From Streptococcus sp. 'caviae' (GTDB taxonomy: Bacteria > Bacillota > Bacilli > Lactobacillales > Streptococcaceae), in contig NZ_MOWR01000005.1 of the NCBI RefSeq assembly GCF_001937065.1, forward strand, positions 106,627 to 170,626: 64,000 nucleotides of DNA. Reading direction: 5' to 3'. Position 1 is the first letter of the stretch. Each line of letters opens with the position of its first letter. The notes beneath the pieces are model-generated. The model was not told the DNA's origin. It saw only the letters and a list, made by a program, of their open reading frames with translations, and did no database searches. Position numbers and translations under genes: made by a program. Below, piece after piece: positions 1-8,696 of this stretch.

Positions 1-1
1 C

Positions 2-238
2 AAGACTAACAGTGCTTTGGCAGCTATGCAGTTTATGCTGATTGCACGGGCTCATGGCTATGAAACGAATGCTATTCAAGGTTACGATTCCAGTGCAGCT
101 GCTGAAGCTTTAGGATTAGATTCCGAGCGTTATGTGCCTTGCATGGCAATTGCTGTTGGTAAGCCTGATCCTGACAAACAGTCGGAAGAATTTCATTCTC
201 AGCGCTATCCGGCTGAACAAATCAGCGAGTTTCTTTAA
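2..238 (+). CDS. Nitroreductase family protein, C-terminal fragment
   Basis: The frame is open from base 2, so the gene starts before the window; 78 residues remain. The fragment carries the TNSALAAMQFML and AIQGYD signatures typical of the C-terminal part of FMN-dependent NAD(P)H nitroreductases, followed by a run ending in ISEFL. These are cytoplasmic flavoproteins that reduce nitro compounds or quinones; the physiological substrate cannot be told from this piece. A GC-rich hairpin follows the stop codon. The family call is fairly safe, the exact subfamily is not. Confidence 0.8.
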   Translation, partial: KTNSALAAMQFMLIARAHGYETNAIQGYDSSAAAEALGLDSERYVPCMAIAVGKPDPDKQSEEFHSQRYPAEQISEFL

Positions 239-248
239 AGAATAAAAA

Positions 249-276
249 GGGGCTGGGACAGAGCTGTTTCAGCCCC
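249..276 (+). terminator. Hairpin after the nitroreductase gene
   Basis: GGGGCTG pairs with CAGCCCC around a 14-nt loop just after the stop codon. There is no clear T-run behind it, so it is a weak terminator or an mRNA 3-prime end stabiliser. Confidence 0.5.
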
Positions 277-374
277 TGACCTTGTGCTGCGATAATAGTA
301 TGGCACAGTAATGGGGAATACAAAATGGATTGAGCCTCTGCCGATTTTTGATATGCTTACTTTTAGAAAAGTCC

Positions 375-403
375 TTGCATTTGTTCTATAATTTTTGTAT
401 AAT
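375..403 (+). promoter_or_regulatory. Promoter of rpsF-ssb-rpsR
   Basis: TTGCAT (375-380), a 17-nt spacer and TATAAT (398-403) make a good sigma-A promoter about 75 nt ahead of rpsF. Confidence 0.75.
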
Positions 404-409
404 AATATT

Positions 410-470
410 TCGTGAGTATCCCTCACTTACTCATGGCAAAGACCATGGGTCATTAGTCCAAAAGGAGGAA
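410..470 (+). promoter_or_regulatory. Structured leader of rpsF (candidate S6:S18 regulatory RNA)
   Basis: Between promoter and rpsF the transcript can form GTGAG/CTCAC (loop TATCC) and then an 8-bp stem ACTCATGG/CCATGGGT around CAAAGA, just before the GGAGG ribosome binding site. rpsF leaders in many bacteria bind the S6:S18 complex for autoregulation. The position and hairpins fit that role, but I could not confirm the conserved bulge motif. Confidence 0.4.
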
Positions 471-476
471 AAATCA

Positions 477-767
477 ATGGCAAAGTACGAAATTCTTTAT
501 ATTATTCGTCCAAACATTGAAGAAGAAGCAAAAAATGCTTTGGTAGAACGCTTTGACGCTATCTTGGCCGACAACGGTGCAACTGTTGTTGAATCAAAAG
601 ATTGGGAAAAACGCCGTCTTGCATACGAAATCCAAGATTTCCGTGAAGGACTCTACCATATTGTCAATGTTGAGGCTGAAGATGCCGTAGCTCTTGACGA
701 GTTTGACCGTCTGTCAAAAATCAACGGTGATATTCTTCGTCACATGATCGTTAAACTTGACGCTTAA
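477..767 (+). CDS. rpsF: 30S ribosomal protein S6
   Basis: The 96-residue product begins [13 protein letters not shown] and has the length and fold signature of S6, which sits on the central domain of 16S rRNA bound to S18. The ATG at 477 is chosen because AAAGGAGG lies 8-10 nt upstream; the frame is open further 5-prime but has no ribosome binding site there. It heads the rpsF-ssb-rpsR operon, with ssb starting 20 nt after the stop. Expression is probably controlled by the promoter at 375-403 and the structured leader. Confidence 0.97.
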   Translation: MAKYEILYIIRPNIEEEAKNALVERFDAILADNGATVVESKDWEKRRLAYEIQDFREGLYHIVNVEAEDAVALDEFDRLSKINGDILRHMIVKLDA

Positions 768-787
768 GAAGAAAGTTGTGGTAGTTT

Positions 788-1279
788 ATGATTAATAATG
801 TAGTACTTGTTGGTCGCATGACTCGTGATGCTGAGCTTCGTTACACTCCAAGTAATCAAGCTGTTGCAACTTTCACGCTTGCGGTTAACCGTAATTTTAA
901 AAATCAAAATGGTGAACGTGAGGCTGACTTCATTAACATCGTGATTTGGCGCCAGCAGGCTGAAAACTTAGCCAACTGGGCTAAAAAAGGCACTCTGCTT
1001 GGAATTACAGGCCGTATTCAAACCCGTAATTATGAAAATCAGCAGGGTCAGCGTGTTTATGTCACAGAGGTTGTTGCTGACAATTTCCAAATTTTGGAAA
1101 GCCGTGCTACACGTGAAGCTCAATCGGGCAGTTATAATGCCGGCGGCAATTTTGGCGGAAGTAATTTCTCTTCCCAGCAGGATGCTTCACAATCGCAAAC
1201 ACCAAACTTTGGCAGAGATGAAAGCCCATTTGGAAATTCAAATCCAATGGACATTTCAGATGACGATTTGCCTTTTTAA
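788..1279 (+). CDS. ssb: Single-stranded DNA-binding protein
   Basis: A 163-residue SSB. Residues 1-105 form the OB-fold ([20 protein letters not shown] start, NFINIVIW-type core), followed by a Gly/Asn/Ser/Gln-rich linker of about 45 residues and the acidic tip ending DISDDDLPF that recruits replication and repair partners. It lies between rpsF and rpsR, the classic Firmicutes order, and is the main chromosomal SSB. About 150 nt separate it from rpsR, and that gap contains an imperfect hairpin (roughly 1346-1375), so rpsR may have its own expression control. Confidence 0.97.
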   Translation: MINNVVLVGRMTRDAELRYTPSNQAVATFTLAVNRNFKNQNGEREADFINIVIWRQQAENLANWAKKGTLLGITGRIQTRNYENQQGQRVYVTEVVADNFQILESRATREAQSGSYNAGGNFGGSNFSSQQDASQSQTPNFGRDESPFGNSNPMDISDDDLPF

Positions 1280-1432
1280 GAGCAATTTCGGACAGAAAAA
1301 AGAAAACTGAATAAATTTGCTGAAAGCTTATAAAGGTCTGTTCACAAAATTAGGATGCTGAAGCAGTCTCTTAATTTTTCATCGCTTTTTGAGGTGCAAA
1401 TTTATATCTTAATCATATAAAGGAGAATACAC

Positions 1433-1672
1433 ATGGCTCAACAACGTCGTGGCGGATTTAAACGCCGTAAAAAAGTTGACTATATCGCAGCTAACAAGAT
1501 TGAATATGTTGATTATAAAGATACTGAATTGCTTAGCCGTTTTGTTTCAGAGCGCGGAAAAATTCTTCCACGCCGCGTAACAGGTACTTCAGCTAAGAAC
1601 CAACGCAAAGTAACAACAGCAATCAAACGTGCTCGTGTTATGGCACTGATGCCTTTCGTAAATGAAGACTAA
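1433..1672 (+). CDS. rpsR: 30S ribosomal protein S18
   Basis: A 79-residue basic protein starting [17 protein letters not shown], full length for S18, the partner of S6 in the small subunit. An AAAGGAG site precedes the ATG by 7 nt. It is last in the rpsF-ssb-rpsR operon and is followed directly by a strong intrinsic terminator shared with the convergent membrane-protein gene. Confidence 0.97.
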   Translation: MAQQRRGGFKRRKKVDYIAANKIEYVDYKDTELLSRFVSERGKILPRRVTGTSAKNQRKVTTAIKRARVMALMPFVNED

Positions 1673-1673
1673 G

Positions 1674-1700
1674 AAAGAGCGGTTTCTACCGCTCTTTTTA
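1674..1700. terminator. Bidirectional terminator after rpsR
   Basis: AAAGAGCGGT pairs perfectly with ACCGCTCTTT around TTCT, followed by T residues, with A residues on the other side. It can serve rpsR (+) and the convergent gene ending at 1698 (-). Confidence 0.85.
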
Positions 1701-2402
1701 ATATTGAATATCAACTTCTCCTAAGGCGACTGTGCCTGTCAGGGCAACAGATATGAGGTCGCTATCGCTGCTGGTATCAGGGGTGCCTGAAAAAGAAATG
1801 GAAGCAAAGGGTGTACTTGTTTTATTAACGATACGCCAGTTGCTGGGGATACGGATATCCGTCTGACCAAAGGCAACATCCAGCCGAATCTCAGGGGAAT
1901 CGGTCATGAATTGTGCCTGAGTAAAATCAATGGACTGCTCACCGAATTTAGTGTTGATGTAAACATTGGTCAGCTGTTTGGAGGTAACATAAGCAGTGTT
2001 TTCTGAAAAAAATGTTCTAAGATAAAGGTCGGTTTCATTGTCAATATAATTGGCGCTTTTTTCATTTTCACAATGATGATGGGAAGTGCTTTTGCTCTTA
2101 TAAGTATAGGAACTGCTAGGGGTGATCAGATTGTGCAGGACGATACCGATGAGAACAATGCCGGCAAAGAGCGGAGGAGTAGAGTAGGTGAAATGGAAGA
2201 CGTCTTTCAGGTAAATGCTTAAGAAACCCAATCCGATAAAGAACAAAATCAAATTGCGGCTGCTCAGGCCAAAAAGGCCAAAGAGCAGAGCTAAAAGCAG
2301 CATGCCGTCGAGAATCAGGTGCAGGGAGGGAACGAAGGCGATAGCGATCAAATAAACGGCGAGCAGCAATAGCAGCAAATACCAAAAGTATCCTTTTTTC
2401 AT
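1698..2402 (-). CDS. LiaF-like membrane protein, partner of the LytTR regulator
   Basis: The product has 234 residues. The first 95 or so are four to five hydrophobic segments; after a Ser/Thr-rich linker, residues about 145-234 form a beta-rich domain resembling the C-terminal part of LiaF/cell-wall-active antibiotic response proteins (a GEQSIDF ... FGQTDIRIPSNW pattern). Its ATG overlaps the stop of the upstream LytTR gene as ATGA, so the two are translationally coupled. LytTR regulator plus membrane inhibitor pairs are known in streptococci (HdrRM, BrsRM), where the membrane protein restrains the regulator. By analogy this protein probably holds the neighbouring regulator in check and may respond to envelope stress. 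Confidence 0.75.
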   Translation of the reverse strand: MKKGYFWYLLLLLLAVYLIAIAFVPSLHLILDGMLLLALLFGLFGLSSRNLILFFIGLGFLSIYLKDVFHFTYSTPPLFAGIVLIGIVLHNLITPSSSYTYKSKSTSHHHCENEKSANYIDNETDLYLRTFFSENTAYVTSKQLTNVYINTKFGEQSIDFTQAQFMTDSPEIRLDVAFGQTDIRIPSNWRIVNKTSTPFASISFSGTPDTSSDSDLISVALTGTVALGEVDIQY

Positions 2403-2800
2403 AGTAAGCTCCTTTTTTTCATGATTAATTCTTTGTAATATTTTCGAGAAACCCAGGTTGTTTTGGCTGAATTTCTAAAGCTGATTTTTGGAGTGGACGA
2501 AAAAGATTTATTGATGGCAGAAATCTCCAGACTGTTAGCGATTTGACTCTTGCCGATTTGCTGGAAATAATCGGGCAGCAGGTCCAGAAAATCACGCAGA
2601 TTCAGCCGGCTTTGGTAGACCTTGTTTACCGTGTGCACATAGGTCTTGCGATTGTTGATTTCGATGAAAATAATATCGGCGATATTTAAAAAGAAAATTT
2701 CCTTTTCTGAAAAGACCTCAATGGATTGGTGTTTAGAGTTTAAGTGAATTTCCATAACACCGGGGGCTACCTTATCATCAAAAATATATCTCGTCTCCAT
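2399..2800 (-). CDS. LytTR-domain DNA-binding regulator
   Basis: The protein has 133 residues and consists almost only of a LytTR DNA-binding domain (residues about 30-130: IADIIFIEINNRKTYVHT, then RLNLRDFLDLLP and SQIANSLEISAI). It has no receiver domain, so it is not a classical response regulator. It pairs with the LiaF-like membrane protein through an ATGA overlap. The ATG at 2800 has no Shine-Dalgarno sequence and lies only 11 nt after a TATGCT -10-like element on the minus strand, so the mRNA may be leaderless; alternatively translation begins at a later Met (residue 16). Targets are unknown, and autoactivation is usual for this class. Confidence 0.8.
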   Translation of the reverse strand: METRYIFDDKVAPGVMEIHLNSKHQSIEVFSEKEIFFLNIADIIFIEINNRKTYVHTVNKVYQSRLNLRDFLDLLPDYFQQIGKSQIANSLEISAINKSFSSTPKISFRNSAKTTWVSRKYYKELIMKKRSLL

Positions 2801-2828
2801 ATATTAACTATAGCATAAAAAATTATAA

Positions 2829-2866
2829 AAATGACCGCTTTCTTTCCAAGTGGTCATTTTTTGTGT
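2829..2866 (-). terminator. Terminator after the DUF1129 gene
   Basis: On the minus strand AAAATGACC and GGTCATTTT pair with an interrupted inner stem and are followed by T residues. The hairpin separates the DUF1129 gene from the LytTR gene. Confidence 0.7.
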
Positions 2867-2893
2867 CTAAGCTGTCGTATGTGCCGGTAAAAA

Positions 2894-3559
2894 TTATTTT
2901 GCACTTTGCTGCGGAGCTAACGCATTTTCAATATTATATTTCTTTTTAAGCAGGTAGCGAATACCAAAGACAATGGCTCCGAAAATAAGCAGAACAGGGC
3001 CTGAGAGTTTGGGATTAATCGCTGCGGGCAGCAGGCTCGATGCTGTGTAAAGCAGCATCCAGAAGAACATAAAGAGGATCAGTATGCCCATTGATTTCAA
3101 CAGACTTGGCCGTTCTTCTTTAGGTTTGCCGGAATGCCGATAGACAAAGTGATAGCTTGCAAACATAACTGCACCGCCGCCAAAACCGATAAAGAGAATG
3201 GACACAATGCCATAGGTCGGTGCCTGTTTGCTGAAGAAATTTAACAGTCCTGTGACTAAAGCGACAATGGCAAGGAAAAAGAGAGAAGTATCCAGCCACA
3301 TCAGCCAAGGATTGGTATTTTTGGGAGCAGGTTTATTTGCTCTGTCTGCGTCATCTTCAATGAAATTAGCTGCCCAGGCACTCGGAGCGCCGAGAAAAGA
3401 TCGGGCGGGGATTCCCTGCTTTTGCTTTTCTAAGATATCCGGCAGGTATTCTTCAAGGATGGCCTTGATGTCTTCGTCAGATTTGCCGGCCTGAATGAAT
3501 TGATGGGTGACAATGTTGATAAATTCTTGGTTTTTTTTAGTAAGATTTTGTAAATCCAT
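2894..3559 (-). CDS. DUF1129 family membrane protein
   Basis: The product has 221 residues. The cytoplasmic N-terminal part (1-85) begins MDLQNLTKKNQEFINIVTHQ and includes the EDIKAILEEYLPDIL helix typical of DUF1129. Four hydrophobic segments follow at roughly 90-110, 118-140, 155-175 and 185-203, then a charged tail. AGGAG stands 10 nt before the ATG. The family is widespread in streptococci next to corA and has no established biochemical role. The 130-bp tandem repeats lie just upstream of this gene, between it and corA. Confidence 0.75.
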   Translation of the reverse strand: MDLQNLTKKNQEFINIVTHQFIQAGKSDEDIKAILEEYLPDILEKQKQGIPARSFLGAPSAWAANFIEDDADRANKPAPKNTNPWLMWLDTSLFFLAIVALVTGLLNFFSKQAPTYGIVSILFIGFGGGAVMFASYHFVYRHSGKPKEERPSLLKSMGILILFMFFWMLLYTASSLLPAAINPKLSGPVLLIFGAIVFGIRYLLKKKYNIENALAPQQSAK

Positions 3560-3673
3560 GGGTCAGAATTCTCCTGTTTGTAAAAATCAAAATAAGAACA
3601 TAATGGGAACAGGCAGCCTGATGTTTGGGTGTCCTAAGTTAGGCCGCGTAGGAAGCGGAATCAATCTATCTAT

Positions 3674-4018
3674 CTGCCTGCCCCAGTAAATGGGCAAGGC
3701 AGACCGCCCAATAGCGGCTGCCGTAGAATGGCGAGACATTTTTAATGTCCGACATTCAAGGAAGAGTTACGCCGGACAGGCGGTCAAATCGATACTATTT
3801 GACCTGCCTGACCCAGTGAATGGGTAAGGCAGACCGCCCAATAGCGGCTGCCGTAGAATGACGAGACACTTTTAGTGTCCGACATTCAAGGAAGAGTTAC
3901 GCCGGACAGGCGGTCAAATCGATACTATTTGACCTGCCTGTTCCAGTGAATGGGTAAGGCAGACCGCCCAATAGCGGCTGCCGTAGAATGACGAGACACT
4001 TTTAGTGTCCGACATTCT
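3674..4018. repeat. Three tandem copies of a 130-bp hairpin-rich unit
   Basis: Copies start at 3674, 3804 and 3934 (exactly 130 bp apart); the third stops after about 84 bases. Each full unit holds a row of stems: CTGCCT/AGGCAG with an inner CCCA/TGGG; CCGC/GCGG flanked by GGCAG/CTGCC, which competes with the first stem; GAATG/CATTC enclosing GACAC/GTGTC; CGCC/GGCG; and an 8-bp GGTCAAAT/ATTTGACC extended by CAGGC/GCCTG. In copy 1 the inner stem is GACAT/ATGTC (3735-3739, 3745-3749) instead of GACAC/GTGTC, a compensatory change. No protein-coding frame is supported. The array fills the gap between corA and the DUF1129 gene, both on the minus strand. Confidence 0.9.
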
Positions 4019-4025
4019 TACCCAT

Positions 4026-4970
4026 TTAGAACCATTTCTTCCTAATAAAGTAGATGACGACGATTGAGCTCATGGCTGCTGCGATTAGCACGATGTACCA
4101 GAAGGCGTGGTCCATGCCGTTTAAGGGCAGCCAGTTGTTCTGGAAGTTCATGCCGTAGGCAGAAAAGACAACGGTTGGAATATCCAGAGCCATGGTCATC
4201 AGAGCTAAGGTCTTCATAATGGTATTTTGGTTGTTGGAAATGATTGAGGCTGAGGTCTCTGTCATGACATTAAGGACATTTTCATAAATGCCAGCCATTT
4301 CAATGGCCTGCTGGGTCTCAATCAGGGTGTCTTCCAGTAAGTCCTCATCTTCAACATACTTTTTGAGACTGGATGTGCTGCTGGAGAGCTTTTTGACAAT
4401 CCGTTCATTGAGCTTGAGGGAAGCTCGCAGGTAGACAATGGATTTTTCCAGCTCCATCATGTCAATCAGCTGCTCATTACGCGTCGCTTTTTCCAGCTGA
4501 GCTTCAATTTTATCGCTTTGGCGATCGATGGAACGAAGGGCGGTCAGGTAGAGCCCCGCGTTTCGGTAAAGGAGCTGAAAGACAAAGCGCGTCTTCATGA
4601 AGGTATAGAAATTGCGAATCCGATGGTTTAAGAAATTGTCAAAGAGCGTCAACGGTTCTAAACAAGTCGTGATAACAGCTGTTTCGGTCACGATAATTCC
4701 CAAAGGAATGGTGATATAGTAACTGCGGCTGTTGCGCTCTTCCGGTGTAGGAACGTCAACGATGATAAGGGTATAGTTATCTTCTATGGAAATCCGTGAA
4801 GTTTCTTCGACATCGAGCGGTGCCCGCAAGTCTGTAATGTCAATATTGAAATTTTCGGCAACCTGCAAGGACTCTTCCTGGGAGGGGTTGACCAAATTAA
4901 TCCAAGCACCCGGCTCGAATGTTTCAATTTCTTTGAATTCTGTTGCTGTTGAAAGAAACATTTGCTTCAT
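4026..4970 (-). CDS. corA: CorA family magnesium/divalent cation transporter
   Basis: The product has 314 residues. The long N-terminal part (1-250) is the soluble alpha/beta funnel plus stalk helix; the C-terminus holds two transmembrane helices, with the diagnostic GMN motif (YGMNFQNNW) at the end of the first and a basic RKKWF tail inside the cell. CorA proteins form pentameric Mg2+ channels in the plasma membrane. The gene is divergent from uvrA and is followed by the 130-bp repeats. Confidence 0.9.
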   Translation of the reverse strand: MKQMFLSTATEFKEIETFEPGAWINLVNPSQEESLQVAENFNIDITDLRAPLDVEETSRISIEDNYTLIIVDVPTPEERNSRSYYITIPLGIIVTETAVITTCLEPLTLFDNFLNHRIRNFYTFMKTRFVFQLLYRNAGLYLTALRSIDRQSDKIEAQLEKATRNEQLIDMMELEKSIVYLRASLKLNERIVKKLSSSTSSLKKYVEDEDLLEDTLIETQQAIEMAGIYENVLNVMTETSASIISNNQNTIMKTLALMTMALDIPTVVFSAYGMNFQNNWLPLNGMDHAFWYIVLIAAAMSSIVVIYFIRKKWF

Positions 4971-5057
4971 GACAAGCCCTCCTCTTCATTTATTTAATGC
5001 ATACTGTTTTATTATACTACATTTGAAACATTTTGGGGCAACTGATTCTTAAATATT

Positions 5058-5066
5058 TGTTATAAT
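5058..5066 (+). promoter_or_regulatory. Promoter of uvrA (extended -10)
   Basis: TG-T-TATAAT at 5058-5066, about 35 nt ahead of uvrA; no convincing -35 is visible. No SOS-type box was recognised. Confidence 0.5.
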
Positions 5067-5101
5067 AAGAGGATAAGACTAGAGAGAAGGCTCAATTCAT
5101 T

Positions 5102-7927
5102 ATGCAGGATAAGTTAATTATTCATGGAGCGCGTGCTCATAATTTAAAAAATATTGATGTGGAGATTCCGCGTGATAAGCTGATTGTTATGACCGGACTG
5201 TCGGGTTCTGGGAAATCAAGCCTTGCATTTGATACGATTTATGCTGAAGGTCAGCGCCGCTATGTCGAGAGTCTGTCGGCCTATGCCAGACAGTTTTTAG
5301 GAAATATGGACAAGCCCGATGTGGATTCAATTGACGGTCTCAGCCCCGCCATTTCCATAGACCAAAAAACGACCAGCAAAAATCCGCGTTCAACGGTTGG
5401 GACGGTCACAGAAATAAATGATTACCTGCGGCTTTTGTATGCGCGTGTCGGTGTCCCTTACTGTAAAAACGGCCATGGTGCAATCACAGCTTCGTCTGTA
5501 GAGCAGATTGTGGATCAGGTGCTGAGCTTGCCTGAGCGGACGCGCATGCAGATTTTGGCGCCTGTTGTCCGCCGGAAAAAGGGTCAGCATAAGTCTGTTT
5601 TTGAGCGCATTCAAAAGGACGGCTATGTCCGCGTGCGGGTTGATGGTGAAATTGTCGATATAGCAGAAGTTCCGGAACTGTCCAAAAGCAAGATGCACAA
5701 TATTGAAGTCGTTGTTGACCGTTTGGTGCAAAAAGAGGGTATTCGCGGCCGGCTGTTTGATTCTATTGAAGCTGCCCTGCGGCTAGGTGACGGCTATGTT
5801 ATGATCGATACCATGGATGGCAATGAATTGATTTTTTCAGAGCATTATTCCTGTCCTGTCTGCGGCTTTACAGTGCCTGAGCTGGAACCGCGCCTCTTTT
5901 CGTTCAACGCTCCCTTTGGTTCCTGTCCGACCTGTGACGGTCTGGGTATCAAATTGGAAGTGGACTTAGATTTGGTCATTCCCGATGAGACGAAAACGCT
6001 GAGAGAAGGAGCCCTTGCTCCTTGGAATCCGATTTCTTCAAATTACTATCCCCAAATGTTGGAACAGGCCATGGATGCTTTTGCTGTGGACATGGATAAA
6101 CCTTGGGAGGATTTGCCGGACGAGGCTAAAAATCTGATTTTGTATGGCTCTGATGGCCGAGAATTTCATTTCCATTATGAGAATGAGTTTGGCGGTGTCA
6201 GAGATATCGATATTCCTTTTGAAGGCGTTGTCAGCAATATCAGCCGGCGCTATCACGAAACCAACAGTGACTTCACCCGCAATGTGATGCGCGGTTATAT
6301 GAATGAGCTGCCCTGTGCTACTTGTCAGGGTTACCGTCTTAATGATCAGGCGCTCTGCGTGCGTGTGGGCGGTGAAAAAGGAATGAATATCGGGCAGGTA
6401 TCAGATTTATCTATTGCGGATCATCTGGATTTGCTGACGCATTTGGAACTGTCAGAAAATGAAAAAACGATTGCGACACCGATTGTTAAGGAAATCAAGG
6501 ATCGCTTGACCTTCCTTAACAATGTTGGCCTCAATTACCTGACCCTATCGCGTTCGGCAGGAACCTTATCAGGCGGGGAGAGCCAGCGTATTCGTTTGGC
6601 GACTCAGATTGGCTCCAACCTGAGCGGCGTGCTTTACATCTTGGATGAACCCTCAATCGGTCTGCACCAAAGAGACAATGACCGCCTGATTTCCAGTCTT
6701 AAGAAGATGCGCGATCTGGGCAATACTTTAATTGTGGTTGAACACGATGAAGACACCATGATGGCCGCAGACTGGCTGGTTGACGTAGGACCGGGAGCCG
6801 GTGCTGCGGGCGGAGAAATTGTAGCTTCGGGTACTCCTAAGCAGGTTGCTAAAAATAAAAAATCCATTACCGGACAATACCTATCCGGCAAGAAAGAGAT
6901 CCCTGTGCCGCTTGAGCGCCGCAGAGGAAACGGCCGTTTCATTGAAGTCAAAGGAGCAGCAGAGAACAATCTGCAAAAGATTAATGTCAAGTTTCCTCTG
7001 GGGAAATTTATCGCTGTAACAGGGGTATCGGGTTCTGGCAAGTCAACCCTTGTCAACAGTATTTTAAAGAAGGCCATTGCGCAAAAGCTTAACCGCAATT
7101 CTGAAAAGCCGGGTAGATACAAGTCGATTTCAGGGATTGAACATATCGATCGTTTGATTGATATTGACCAAAGTCCTATCGGCCGGACGCCAAGGTCGAA
7201 TCCGGCAACCTATACAGGGGTATTTGACGATATCCGGGATTTATTTGCCCAAACCAATGAAGCTAAAATCCGCGGTTATAAGAAGGGGCGGTTCTCTTTC
7301 AATGTCAAAGGCGGCCGCTGTGAAGCCTGCTCAGGTGACGGCATCATCAAGATTGAAATGCACTTCCTGCCAGATGTTTATGTGCCTTGTGAGGTCTGCC
7401 ATGGCACCCGTTACAACAGTGAGACTTTGGAAGTTCATTACAAGGAAAAAAATATCGCGGAAATTCTTGATATGACGGTCAATGATGCGGCAGAATTTTT
7501 TGCACCGATTCCTAAGATTGCCCGCAAGATTCAAACCATCAAGGATGTTGGTCTCGGCTATGTGACACTCGGGCAGCCGGCTACTACTCTATCAGGCGGT
7601 GAAGCGCAGCGGATGAAGCTGGCCAGCGAACTCCATAAACGCTCTACCGGCAAGAGCTTTTATATTTTAGATGAGCCGACTACCGGTCTTCATACCGATG
7701 ACATTGCCAGACTTCTTAAAGTTTTAGAGCGTTTTGTGGATGATGGCAATACGGTGCTAGTCATTGAGCATAATTTGGATGTGATTAAAACAGCAGATCA
7801 CATTATTGACTTAGGTCCTGAAGGCGGAGTTGGCGGCGGTCAAGTTATTGCGACCGGAACACCAGAAGAGGTGGCTCAAGTACCGGACAGCTTTACAGGT
7901 CAGTATTTAAAAAATAAGTTAAAATAA
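5102..7927 (+). CDS. uvrA: Excinuclease ABC subunit A
   Basis: A full-length 941-residue UvrA, the dimeric ATPase that with UvrB finds bulky DNA lesions in nucleotide excision repair. Walker A motifs are seen at about 32-39 (GLSGSGKS) and 640-648 (GVSGSGKST), and two LSGGE signature motifs at about 490 and 830. Zinc-binding Cys pairs occur in CPVCG ... CPTCDG and CEACSG ... CEVCHG. GAGAGAAGG stands upstream of the ATG. It is transcribed away from corA and followed by a hairpin terminator. Confidence 0.98.
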   Translation: MQDKLIIHGARAHNLKNIDVEIPRDKLIVMTGLSGSGKSSLAFDTIYAEGQRRYVESLSAYARQFLGNMDKPDVDSIDGLSPAISIDQKTTSKNPRSTVGTVTEINDYLRLLYARVGVPYCKNGHGAITASSVEQIVDQVLSLPERTRMQILAPVVRRKKGQHKSVFERIQKDGYVRVRVDGEIVDIAEVPELSKSKMHNIEVVVDRLVQKEGIRGRLFDSIEAALRLGDGYVMIDTMDGNELIFSEHYSCPVCGFTVPELEPRLFSFNAPFGSCPTCDGLGIKLEVDLDLVIPDETKTLREGALAPWNPISSNYYPQMLEQAMDAFAVDMDKPWEDLPDEAKNLILYGSDGREFHFHYENEFGGVRDIDIPFEGVVSNISRRYHETNSDFTRNVMRGYMNELPCATCQGYRLNDQALCVRVGGEKGMNIGQVSDLSIADHLDLLTHLELSENEKTIATPIVKEIKDRLTFLNNVGLNYLTLSRSAGTLSGGESQRIRLATQIGSNLSGVLYILDEPSIGLHQRDNDRLISSLKKMRDLGNTLIVVEHDEDTMMAADWLVDVGPGAGAAGGEIVASGTPKQVAKNKKSITGQYLSGKKEIPVPLERRRGNGRFIEVKGAAENNLQKINVKFPLGKFIAVTGVSGSGKSTLVNSILKKAIAQKLNRNSEKPGRYKSISGIEHIDRLIDIDQSPIGRTPRSNPATYTGVFDDIRDLFAQTNEAKIRGYKKGRFSFNVKGGRCEACSGDGIIKIEMHFLPDVYVPCEVCHGTRYNSETLEVHYKEKNIAEILDMTVNDAAEFFAPIPKIARKIQTIKDVGLGYVTLGQPATTLSGGEAQRMKLASELHKRSTGKSFYILDEPTTGLHTDDIARLLKVLERFVDDGNTVLVIEHNLDVIKTADHIIDLGPEGGVGGGQVIATGTPEEVAQVPDSFTGQYLKNKLK

Positions 7928-7934
7928 GAGCAAA

Positions 7935-7988
7935 GGGCAGGATCTTTATGATTATTATAATCATGAAAGTCCCACCCTGTTTCTTTTT
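7935..7988 (+). terminator. Terminator after uvrA
   Basis: CTTTATGATT and AATCATGAAAG pair inside an outer GGGC/GCCC-like region, followed by TTTCTTTTTGTTTT. Confidence 0.65.
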
Positions 7989-8120
7989 GTTTTACTGCTA
8001 TCTTATACTCTTTAAAAATCAAAATTATAGATTGTTGCCTTCACTTTGCTTTACTGAGTGAGAATCCCATTTATTGAATAAATTGATCAAAGACAGCTGA
8101 ACTGTCCTGCATCATGTCTG

Positions 8121-8558
8121 TTACTGTTGGGATAAATATTTTCTAACTTCTTCAGCCGTAAGTTTTCTGATTTCTGTATTAGGAAATTCTCTATAATCAG
8201 ATGTTGAAAAGAGCGGGTTGCCGCTTATACAGCTCTTATCCTTGTTCTTTTTGAGATAAGCCAGCATGGTATTTTTATCTGTAAAGATTTTATAAGAAAA
8301 CCTTCCGTTGCTGTTTTGAATTTCATAAATACCGCAGCACTGCTTCATGGTAAAATCTGCTGTTCTCAAATAAAGCTTAGCGATTTCTAGGGATTTAAAC
8401 GGGAATTGCCATCTCTGTAACCCTTTTTCGGTCTGTTCAATACAAATACATCTCCCGCAGCTTCCACAAATGTATTGCGTGTGATTTTCTAAGCACTCTT
8501 TCGGATGAAGTAAAGGTGTTGCCCTGTTTTCCGCGACATAACATTCGTTGCAAATCAT
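8121..8558 (-). CDS. Small zinc-ribbon protein of unknown function
   Basis: The product has 145 residues from the ATG at 8558, chosen because GGAGG lies 7 nt upstream; the frame stays open further 5-prime but there overlaps pepP. The N-terminal 45 residues hold two Cys clusters, CNEC and CGSCGRCIC, that look like a zinc ribbon. The remainder is mixed alpha/beta with no motif I recognise and ends in a charged helix (EEVRKYLSQ). It is a monocistronic gene convergent with uvrA and divergent from pepP. A nucleic-acid-binding role is possible from the Cys pattern but unproven. Confidence 0.65.
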   Translation of the reverse strand: MICNECYVAENRATPLLHPKECLENHTQYICGSCGRCICIEQTEKGLQRWQFPFKSLEIAKLYLRTADFTMKQCCGIYEIQNSNGRFSYKIFTDKNTMLAYLKKNKDKSCISGNPLFSTSDYREFPNTEIRKLTAEEVRKYLSQQ

Positions 8559-8696
8559 ATGATTACCTCCATTGTTTCTATCAATATTATCCCACTTTTC
8601 ATTTCTAAGAGCCAGTTGTTGACAGATTCTTCTCGGCTCTTTTAAATCTATTAAATTCATGATAAACTTATAAGCAAGAATACAGGAGATCTTTTC

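Noticed and set aside
3674..4018. Tandem repeats considered as a CRISPR array
   Set aside because: The period is 130 bp with no unique spacers and no cas genes; the whole unit is repeated.
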